This document shows, piece by piece, positions 18,737 through 27,517 of a stretch of 64,000 bases of DNA. Each line of letters opens with the position of its first letter. Positions within the stretch are counted from its first letter, which is position 1. The position numbers and the translations under genes were made by a program. The stretch is from CAVWCQ01 sp963753545 (GTDB lineage: Bacteria; Chloroflexota; Anaerolineae; Aggregatilineales; Aggregatilineaceae): contig CAVWCQ010000008.1 in assembly GCA_963753545.1 (NCBI GenBank), positions 3,038,001-3,102,000 on the forward strand, read 5' to 3'. Under the pieces are notes generated by a model. It did no database searches. It was not told the DNA's origin and was given only the letters and a program-made list of their open reading frames with translations.

Positions 18737-19963
18737 TTATTGCTCAACCTGCGCCAGGATTTGCTCGACGGCGCTGTCCAATGCTTCTTGTGGTGTCTAG
18801 CTCGCCCTGAGCAACCAGCGCTCCTGCGTTCACCCAGGCGTCCCAGACATACCCCATCGCCGGGATGGAAGGCATTGGGACGGCGTTGACACCAGCTTCG
18901 TTAAAGCCAGCCGTATTTGGGATCTTCTGCGGAAGCGAAGATCGAGGCCCAGGCAGACGGGCGTGGTTCCGCATCAAAAATCATCTGGTAGTGTTCTTCT
19001 GTAGCTAGGAAGTCGACCGCGAAAACTTGCGCGAGCAGAACATTCGGTTTATTTGCATTGATAACAAGTCCCTGCACGCCAAGGAAAGGATAGCCGGGTT
19101 CGCCGCCTGCTTCAGCCGCCGGGAAAGCGGAAATCGCATAGGGCACACCAGCCGTATCAAAGCGATTGATTGCCCAAGGTCCCGTCATGATGAAGGCCGA
19201 ACGGCCTGTTTCAAACAGCACATGGGACGCTTCCCAGTCCACATTTGTCGATACAAGGCCATCTTCCATCAGGCTTTGAATCCAGGCCAAACCGGCAACC
19301 ATGCCGTCATTGTTCATGCCGATGTCGTCTGTCGTGAAGCTGCCTGCCTCGTCACGTCCGAAGATATAGCCACCAAATGAAGTGTAGATGGGGTAACTGT
19401 TATAGGTCAAGTCGGGTAGACCAATGACCGAGTCGAATCTTGCCCTCGTCGAGCAGCGCAGCGCCAATCTCGGCAACGTCGGCCCAGGTTGCGGGCGCTT
19501 CGGGAACCAGATCAGTGTTGCGGAAGAAGCCGATATTTTCAACCGCCAACGGCACACCGTACAACTGGCCGTTATAGGTGAAGCCATCAATGGCATTGGG
19601 CAGGAAATCGGCAGCTTTGTCACCCAGATCAATAGGGGCCGCTGATCCATTTTCAACGAATGGGCCAAGATTGTCATGAGGGATGATGATCATGTCGGGG
19701 CCTTCGCCAGAAGCCGCACCGAGCGTCATGGCGTTGCGAATTTCGCTCAGATCGACCACTTCGACGGTCAGTTTCACGCCATATTCGGCCTCAAAATCTG
19801 CACCCAGTTGATTAAGCACTTCCAGGCGACCATCATCATAAACCCACAGTGTTAATTCGCTATCCTGAGCGGCGACAGGACGATTGTGCGCTCCCAGTCC
19901 ACTCACTCCCAAGACGAGCAAGAGAACAACGAGCACGATTCGACTAGAAAGACGTTTTTTCAT
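18737..19963 (-). CDS. MalE-like carbohydrate-binding protein (frameshifted)
   Basis: Extracytoplasmic solute-binding protein, about 409 residues when rejoined. Signal peptide MKKRLSSRIVLVVLLLVLG ends near VAAQD. Family 1 (maltose-type) features are LTLWVYDDGR, PDMIIIPHDNLGPF, YNGQLYGVPLAVENIGFFRN, FIMTGPWAINRF and the C-terminal helix ending AVEQILAQVEQ. Frame changes lie near 19430, 18910 and 18795. It is first in the minus-strand operon binding protein, MalF, MalG, galactanase; no ATPase gene is present, so a shared MsmX/MalK-type ATPase elsewhere is expected. A promoter and a 16-bp operator lie upstream. Substrate inferred as galactooligosaccharide from the linked GH53. Confidence 0.85.
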
Positions 19964-20044
19964 AGTAATGTTCCTCCATAATGGATTGTGTAATTGCCCC
20001 TTCGGGCCTTGAGAGAGAATAAGAGCTTTTGGTTATCTAATTTC

Positions 20045-20060
20045 GTCAACACGTGTTGAC
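20045..20060. promoter_or_regulatory. Perfect 16-bp LacI-family operator
   Basis: GTCAACACGTGTTGAC is a perfect palindrome centred on CG, as expected for a LacI-family operator. It lies between the divergent MalE-like and GH2 genes, just downstream of the minus-strand promoter (20076-20105). The candidate repressor is encoded at 22348-23403. Confidence 0.75.
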
Positions 20061-20075
20061 TACTCGTGTAGTTTC

Positions 20076-20105
20076 AGTATAAACTGGGTTTTGGAGAAAA
20101 GTCAA
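20076..20105 (-). promoter_or_regulatory. Promoter of the MalEFG-galactanase operon
   Basis: On the minus strand TTGACT (20105-20100), an 18-nt spacer and TATACT (20081-20076) precede the operator palindrome. The start site would be about 5-10 nt upstream of the operator, so a bound repressor would block elongation. Confidence 0.6.
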
Positions 20106-20145
20106 GCAATTAAGCGCGGGCTGAATAGCACTCAGGATTGCATCA

Positions 20146-22326
20146 ATGAGAATAGTTCATAATTTCAACCAAAACTGGTTATTCATTCCGAAGCAGGTTG
20201 ACCAGAGCTTGCCAGATGATCAATTTGAAGAAATCACCCTGCCGCATACGAATAAGTTGTTTGCGCGGTATTTTGTCGATAACTGCGACTACCAGTTCGT
20301 TTCCACCTATCGCAAGCGGTTTTGCGCTTGACGAGGATGTGATTGGCAAACGCCTGTTCATCGACTTTGACGGTGTGATGCTGATGTGTACCGTTTACCT
20401 CAATGGAAAACTGCTTGGAGTACATAAGGGTGGGTACACACCCTTCTCGTTTGAGATCACCGAAAATGTGCGATCTGGTGAAAATGTCCTGACGGTCTAT
20501 GTTGATGCGACCGAAGACAAAAACATTCCCCCTTATGGACATCTGGTCGACTATCTGACCTTTGGAGGGATTTACCGTGATGTATTTCTGCGTTTAGTTG
20601 AGCCATGCCACATGGTCAGTGTTTTTGTCAGGCCAAACCAGGTGCTCACCTCCCCAGAGCTTGACTGTGATATCGAGCTAGCCCAGTGGTCCCCTGGATT
20701 GACCCTTGAAGCGACACTGGAAGATGAGAGGGGCACGCCGTCGCACAGTACAGTCAGAAGATAGACGCAGACAGAGTCACCGTGTCTTTCTCAGGGCTGG
20801 AACACATCACTTTGTGGACCTTGGAAAACCCGGTGCTCTACAACCTGCGTCTTGTTTTATCGCTCGACGGGGTTCCGGTCGATCAGGAAATTGTCCGATT
20901 TGGCTTCCGCAGCGCAGAGTTCACAACTGACCAAGGTTTCTTATTAAACGGGAAGCCGCTGAAATTATTTGGGTTAAATCGCCACCAGACTTATCCGTAT
21001 ATCGGCGCGGCAGCACCAGCACGGCTGCAGCGGATGGATGCTGATATTCTCAAATATGAGTTGGGCTGCAATGTGGTCCGAGCGTCGCATTATGCACAAT
21101 CGCCGCATTTTTTGGATCGCTGTGACGAAATCGGCCTGCTCGTTATGGAGGAAATAGCGGGTTGGCAGTTTATCGGTGATGAGGCCTGGCAAGCTCTGGC
21201 CTTGCAGGATTTGCGCGCGATGATTGTGCGGGACCGTAATCACCCTTCCATTATCCTGTGGGGGGTGCGCATCAATGAGTCGCCGGATCATGACGACCTG
21301 TATACGCAAACAAATGCACTGGCGCAGGCACTCGATCCAAACCGCCAGACAGGGGGCGTGCGTAATTTCATTAAAAGTAAGCAGTTGGAAGATGTATTTA
21401 CGCTGAATGACTTTGCAGAGGGGATACAGACTCCTCTTACGCGGCCCCATCTGATCACCGAATTCGGGGGCCATATGTTCCCGACCAAAACATGGGATCA
21501 CGAGGAGCGCCGGGTGGAGCACGCCTTAATCCATGCGCGCAAGCACAATCTGCAAATCGGACATTCTGATGTGAGCGGAGCAATTGGTTGGTGTGCCTTT
21601 GATTACCATACCCACAAGGAATTTGGGTCTGGTGATCGAATTTGCTATCATGGCGTTATGGATATCTACCGCCTGCCGAAAATGGCCGCGTATTTTTATC
21701 GTAGCCAGAAATCACCCGCAGATGAAATTGTGCTTCACGCAGCTACGAACTGGACAATGGGTGATCGCTCCGGCGGGGGCAATAATCCCTTGATCGTATT
21801 TAGTAACTGTGAAAAAATTGAGGTCTTGATAGGGGATATCCCTCAGGGATTTTACCAGCCAGACTATGAACACTATCCACACCTGGCGCATCCGCCCTTT
21901 GTGATCAGATGGCCTGAGCCTTTTAATCCCTGGGGAACAGAATTCCGTGATTTGACCGTGTATGGTTACATTGACGGGAAGGTTGTCGCGGAGCACAAAA
22001 TTGCCGCCGATCACATTCCGCACAGTCTTTGCTTAACAACGAACACGACACAATTAATTTCCGATGGCGCGGATATGGCCCGAATCGCTGTGCAGATAAC
22101 GGACAAATATGGTAATGTGTTACCCTATCAATGGAGAATAATCCACTTTACTCTTAAGGGTGATGCTGATTTAATTGGCGAGAATCCTTTGCCTCTCCTT
22201 GGTGGGCAAAGTGCGTGCTATGTAAAATCGAGGCATACAGTGGGAGAGGTAATGCTCGATGCATATACCGCTGATCTTCCACCTGTTTCCGTGAAACTTC
22301 AGATTGTTAAGGAGTCGAACTCCTAA
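20146..22326 (+). CDS. GH2 beta-galactosidase-type glycosidase (frameshifted)
   Basis: Retaining exo-beta-glycosidase, likely cutting galactose from galactooligosaccharides released by the linked GH53. Rejoined length is about 726 residues. The sugar-binding domain begins HNFNQNWLFIPKQ and continues in a second frame (FIDFDGVMLMCTVYLNGKLL, GGIYRDVFL). The barrel holds LNRHQTYPYIG, the acid/base Glu in WGVRINESPD and the nucleophile Glu in ITEFGGH. A long C-terminal beta-rich part follows. Frame breaks lie near 20320 and 20765. There is no signal peptide, so it acts in the cytoplasm. It is transcribed divergently from the transporter and followed 21 bp later by a LacI gene. Confidence 0.9.
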
Positions 22327-22347
22327 CCTCGTGGTAGGAGAATCCTT

Positions 22348-23403
22348 ATGGATAAATATGACGACATAGTAACACAGCAAGATGTAGCCGAACGTGCAGG
22401 AGTTTCGCGTTCGGTAGTGTCATACGTATTGAATAATGGTCCGCGGAAAGTATCGGAAGAAACCCGCCAGCGCGTTATGGAGGCCATACAGGAACTAGGG
22501 TATCGCCCCAACAAACACGCTCAACGATTAAAACAAGGCAGCGATGCTGCTGTAAACACTATCGGCATTGTGACGGGTGGCAAAAGTTATAACATGTTGA
22601 AGCGACCCTACTACAATCTGGTCCTGGCTGGGTTGTTTGACAGCGCGCATCAATTCAACCAAAACATCCGGTTTTTTTGTTTCTTCGACGCCCTCAAAGA
22701 CCCCGTCTTCTTCAATAAGAATATTCATCCCGAGGAAATATCATCGCTCATTCTGTTCCTGCCTAACATGATTGTCAATACGCCAGGACATGAAGAAATC
22801 CTCGATATGATGATCGAGCGTATTGATAACATTATTTGCCTGGAAGACTTGATTCGAAATTTGCCAGCAGTCATTTTTGATCGTGCCGCTGCCGCCTATA
22901 CCGCAGTTGAGCACTTAATAAAACTGGGGCATCAACGGATTGGGTTTCTCGCTATAGAAGATCAACGGAAACAGGGATATAAGCAGGCCCTTTTTGAGAA
23001 CAATCTGCCTTATGATGAAACGCTTATCCGTATTCTGTCGGCAGTTGAGCCAACAGAATCAGCATATGAACAAACGATTGAATTATTGCAGATGAATAAC
23101 CCTCCAACGGCTATTTTCACGGCAAATGATGAGGCTGGAATCGCTGCCATTGCTGCCTTGCATGATCAAGGACTGCGGGTACCTGACGATGTGGCAATTG
23201 CATCCATCGATAACATTGATTTGGCAGGTATGATTCGTCCCGCGTTGACAACCGTCGATGTTCCCAAACGGAGAATGGGAGCGTATGCGATCCAATTTCT
23301 GATTTCTCAGCGGACTATGCTCTCTCCTCAATCCGCATCAATGGTCTTGCCTATCAAGTTGATCGTGAGAGATTCCTGCGGCGCTCAAAGATCGACGCCG
23401 TGA
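22348..23403 (+). CDS. LacI-family transcriptional regulator
   Basis: A 351-residue repressor with helix-turn-helix TQQDVAERAGVSRSVVSYVLNN (about 9-30), hinge region near residue 60 and a sugar-binding effector domain. The recognition helix starts Arg-Ser, unlike the lac type at 7176-8198, so it should read a different operator; the only LacI-like palindrome nearby is GTCAACACGTGTTGAC at 20045. The gene begins 21 bp after the GH2 stop with AGGAG about 8 nt before ATG. The C-terminus ends LIVRDSCGAQRSTP, with the Arg-Asp/Glu-Ser-Cys-Gly motif common in the family. It likely controls the galactan locus. Confidence 0.92.
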   Translation: MDKYDDIVTQQDVAERAGVSRSVVSYVLNNGPRKVSEETRQRVMEAIQELGYRPNKHAQRLKQGSDAAVNTIGIVTGGKSYNMLKRPYYNLVLAGLFDSAHQFNQNIRFFCFFDALKDPVFFNKNIHPEEISSLILFLPNMIVNTPGHEEILDMMIERIDNIICLEDLIRNLPAVIFDRAAAAYTAVEHLIKLGHQRIGFLAIEDQRKQGYKQALFENNLPYDETLIRILSAVEPTESAYEQTIELLQMNNPPTAIFTANDEAGIAAIAALHDQGLRVPDDVAIASIDNIDLAGMIRPALTTVDVPKRRMGAYAIQFLISQRTMLSPQSASMVLPIKLIVRDSCGAQRSTP

Positions 23404-23741
23404 CGCCCTTATCGAGGGTTGACCTTGAGCCAATCCTCAGGAATATCATATAGCGGCGCATTCACGAACTGCAGAAATAAGGGCGATTTCCTATTTTTCA
23501 GAATCTGGCTTACGGCTTGACCACTCACACACCAGCGGCACTAGCTTTGGGTTTCCTCCATAACTGACGTTTTTGACCAATGCGGGATAATTCTATGTTC
23601 GGGTATAATCAATCACACTTTGGTGGATATAGTGAGGCCGCTGGCTGATAAGTTCCTGCCCGGCCTTTTTACTGAATAATCCGGGGGCACGCTCACCCGG
23701 TAAATGGCAGCCAGGAATGTTACTGCTGGAGGTATGAATAG
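23404..23741. other. Gene-free stretch
   Basis: 338 bp without a credible gene, hairpin or repeat. TATAAT occurs at 23604-23609, but no good -35 box lies at the right distance. A GGAGG ribosome-binding site precedes the next gene. Confidence 0.5.
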
Positions 23742-24713
23742 ATGGAAATCATTCTGGGTCTGGTTGTCGGCATCTTGCTTGTGGGTTGCCTGCTGATTGC
23801 ATTATTTGAGTATCGCATCCGCCAGCCGGATGTCATTGTGCTGTATGAGAAGAACGGCCAGATTCGCATTCGAAGAAGCCTGCTCTATCCACGCCATTTC
23901 AGCCTGCCGCTGAAACGCACAACCTGTCCTCTCCAACTGACGATTGAGGCATCTGCTGTAGGGAATCTGGTTGTGCGTATTAAACTGGTTGGTTCCGCTG
24001 CTCCATCCGTCGAGCATATCCAATCTTTGATCCGAGTTGGAGGATGGGATGTCGAGGCAGTTGTACGCGCTGTCGATCAGTTAGGATTTCTGGTGCAGGG
24101 GCTGGTCAAGGAATATACGGAGCTTTCCGAAATTCATGCGATCACTTCGGCTGCCATTCTGCATCACTTGAATGAGCATTTGAGCCTGATTGAGGAGAAA
24201 TTCGGTGTTGAGCTGATCTCATTGACCGTTCAGTCGCTAGAGCCGACGGATCCGAAAATTGCCGATGCGTTTAGCCAGCAGGAAGAGGCTCGTCTGCTTG
24301 AACAAACTGAACAACTGAATCACCAGGCGCGTGTGACAGCAGCAAAAGCCAGGTACCAGGCCGACGAAGAAATTGCGGAAATGGAACACACCCTCGAAAT
24401 GAAAAGGTCTGAATTGAAGAAGATCCAGTTCGAGAGTGATGCGGAGTTGGCCCGCCAGCGCATCGAAGACGAGTTGGCGCGCAGCCGCTTGCGCCTTGCT
24501 TTTGAAAAAGAGGAACTGGAGATACTCCGAAGGAACCCAGAACTACTGATGCTGACACCCCAGGCAGCACGACTGGCAGAAGCGAGTCAAAGTCTGAAGA
24601 ATGCCAGGACAGTTATATCCTTGACACCTCAGGAACTCGCCAACGGTTCTGAGCTTTTCACGCTTTTCCGAAATCTTCTACAGAAAGAACTGGAATCAAA
24701 GAACAATACATAG
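23742..24713 (+). CDS. Membrane-anchored SPFH/band-7-like coiled-coil protein
   Basis: A 323-residue protein with one N-terminal membrane helix (about 2-23), a beta-rich section (25-90) and an alpha/beta section (about 90-175) that reads like the SPFH/stomatin fold (VVRAVDQLGFLVQGLVKEYTELSEIHAITSAAI, then FGVELISLTVQSLEPTDPKI). A long charged coiled coil follows (about 178-265, many Glu/Gln/Arg). Such proteins form large membrane-associated rings or scaffolds. The next two genes on the same strand encode an aminotransferase-like and a PEP-carboxylase-like protein, and the spacing of 40 bp suggests one transcript. SPFH assignment is by pattern only. Confidence 0.6.
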   Translation: MEIILGLVVGILLVGCLLIALFEYRIRQPDVIVLYEKNGQIRIRRSLLYPRHFSLPLKRTTCPLQLTIEASAVGNLVVRIKLVGSAAPSVEHIQSLIRVGGWDVEAVVRAVDQLGFLVQGLVKEYTELSEIHAITSAAILHHLNEHLSLIEEKFGVELISLTVQSLEPTDPKIADAFSQQEEARLLEQTEQLNHQARVTAAKARYQADEEIAEMEHTLEMKRSELKKIQFESDAELARQRIEDELARSRLRLAFEKEELEILRRNPELLMLTPQAARLAEASQSLKNARTVISLTPQELANGSELFTLFRNLLQKELESKNNT

Positions 24714-24753
24714 TTCGAGCCGGTAGTCACAAAAGCCTGCCAGCACTGCGAAC

Positions 24754-27517
24754 ATGGTTCAAGTGAGTGTTATCCCATGCCCCATCTCTGATCCAATGGC
24801 CTTTTTCCGTCTGAAACCGATCCGTGCCGCTCGAGTTTCTGAAGTCAGCGAAACGACAGCCGCAGCGCCGGTTCCAGCCGAAGAACGCATTAATTTTCAC
24901 ATCGGAAACCCGCTTCAGGATTCGAGACTCTCGTCGGCCTTCCTGCGCACTGCCCTCGGCATAGATATTCGCCAGGAGCAGCTAAACGACGCAAAACCTG
25001 AGGCGATCCTGGATTATCTGGGGTGGGAAGCGACCGATAAACACAACACTGGATTTTCTGATCCGTGTCATCCAGAAGAGTGCTCCCTATGCGCCCCGGG
25101 GAGGGTACTCCTCCAAAGCGCCCAATGCCCTGGTTAAAGCGTTTTGCTCGTGGCTAGAGCACCAGCAAGAATCACTGCACTATGATAACGGAGAACAATC
25201 CGGCAGGCGGGAGATAATTCTGGCCTCAGGTGGGATGCAGGAAACACTGCGTGTTGTTTTGTTCACGCTTTCATCGCGATTAGAGACTGTTCCGGCTCGC
25301 ATCCTATGCTATGGCTACAACCTTCAACCGCGCTTGAAAGCGATCCCCAATCTACTGTTCGAGGATCTTCCAGCAGATGAGCAGCTTGCATGCAAACGGA
25401 TCGAACAGATCCTGTCTGAGCAGCCCCAAACCCCGACTTTTCTGGTGCTTGGCAGTATACCAGGTGAAGTGACACGGCGCAGGCTGCGCTTAATGAGCAT
25501 TGATCGGCCTCTATTCTTCATCGAAGCGAACAATGCGCCCAATCATCTTTCCCTTGCTCGCGAAGCAAAACTTGTACAGCGCGTGATCCGGTTGTTAACA
25601 CCGGCGATTTTTTCGCCGCAATTACACGCTCTCCCCACTGTGTTTCTTGCAGGCAATGCTGATTTCCTGAGCGCGATTGAAAATGTGCACTTCAACCTCA
25701 AAGGCACGCCCTCCGCATCAGAGGTTGAGTTCCTGGTCTTTCTGCTGGAACAGAAGCTAGTTAGCCCTTCTAAGGATACTCCTTCAGCAATCCCTCAAGC
25801 CAAGCCATCATTTGAGGGGTGACATTAAACGGCACAGTCTTAACCGCTCTGCCACATCTGGCCGAACAGGCAGGGCAGCATCTGGAAGCACTGATAAATG
25901 CTCACACGCAGACGCTGGATCATTCATTGAAGGCTGCTGGAAGAAAAGGCCACCCTGTTTTCCCAGCGGATTCAGAGCGCATGGAAGTCTCATGTTTTGG
26001 ATGAGTTCGCTGGCATTGAGGTAAGGGAACTGCTCGATCTACTGATCAAGAACCTTCACCAGCAGGAAACCTATCAGGCGCTTCAACGCAGTTTTCTGAG
26101 CGTATTTGTGAAACACCAGCCGCAGTATCAACCAGAATCATGCCTGGTCGTGAGCGGTTCATCTCGCACTGCGCTGGGTATCCTGGGTTTTCATTGTGGG
26201 ATAACCGAAGTCGTGATCCCGGACCTGAGCTGGTCCTACGAGCAGTGCTTCCCCCAGGTTCACGCGGTGCCGTTGACCGAGTCGTTAGAACTTGACGCCG
26301 AGGCCATCATTAATAAAGTAGAGGAACTCTGCCAGCGTGATCCATCGTGGCAAAAACGAGGTGCCGTGGCCCTCAATAACCCCCACAATGCCACAGGACG
26401 AGTTTTCCGTGAGGAAGCGGTACAGAAGCTGATCGTCTACTGCCTGGAACGCGGCATCTACATCATTGACGATCTGGCCTACCAGAATGTAGCGCCGGTC
26501 AATGATCTGCCTGAGATCAAGACGGTACGCCAGCTTGCATCAGAATTGGTGTGGCTTGGAGTCGCCGATGAACACCACGCGGATCGGGTCATTACTGTCC
26601 ATTCCATGTCGAAGACCGATTGCCTGGCAGGAGCCAGACTCGCGATTGTGGAAATTCGCGACAGGGAATTACGGCAGCGCTTTGAGGAGATAAATGCTCA
26701 GATCCAGCCCAATATCGCCGCCGTTTTTATCTGTTATTTGTTTTATCGCGGGACAACGCAGGCCGTACGAACCTACTGGCACCTGCGAAATGCGATCTTC
26801 AGCGAACGGACACAAGCCTTACTGACTGCGGTAGAGAATCTCCCTCCGGATCGTAATCCATTCGGGCTGGTGATTATCCCGCCAGTCGGGAGCATGTATC
26901 CTCTGCTGCATATTGAAACTTTACCTCCTGGCCTGTCATTAGATTGGCTGTCCTCCTCTCTGGCACGACGCGGGATCGGCCTGCTGCCCCTGGCAACATT
27001 CGCGCGTACAGAAAAGGGTTTTGAAACGGGCAGGACGACTTTCCGCCTGACGCTGGGCGGTGTGGACAATGCAGAAACGCTTCTGGCAAAAACCCGCCGT
27101 CTGTTGATTGATCTAAACCGCCTGATAGCAACCGAAGACGCTCGATATAACCGGAAACAACTGTCGTTCCGGAAATCGGAAAATGCTGGCTTCCGGTCGT
27201 CAGAACTTCGCTCATTCCATAGATGCCATTTCGGAGCGTATCTTGCAGCAGTGCGCAAACAACAGGTCTTGCGCCGCCTGATGTCCATGCCTCTGCTGGA
27301 TGACGAACAAGTATGGCGCGAGTTCATGCAGCGTTATGCTCCAGAACGGCTGGAGGTATTCCGCACCCGTCTGCTTGATCGAGCGCTCATCAACGACGAA
27401 CTCATGCGGCAAGCGTTGGGCGATGGCGGCAAACGGCTTGCCGAAAGACTTGCAGCAGGAATTCATGAAGGATTCTCTGCAACGACGCCAGGAGTTATTC
27501 CGGCTGCGGTCATATGA
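24754..27517 (+). CDS. Tandem fold-type-I aminotransferase-like protein (frameshifted)
   Basis: About 920 residues when breaks near 25040, 25815 and 25930 are rejoined. The first half (to about 25800) has the order of a PLP aminotransferase: INFHIGNPLQD, then YSSKAPNALVKAFCSWL and ILASGGMQETLRVVLF. Its expected lysine region reads FLAGNADFLSAIENV without a Ser-Lys pair. The second half (from about 25830) keeps the cofactor signature: LVVSGSSRTALGIL, ALNNPHNATGRVF, IIDDLAYQN, and HSMSKTDCLAGARLA with the PLP lysine. A charged helical tail of about 130 residues follows. I read it as a duplicated domain pair, one half catalytically dead. The next gene appears to start inside its last 55 bases. 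Substrate unknown; aspartate/oxaloacetate is a guess from the PEP-carboxylase-like neighbour. Confidence 0.65.
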
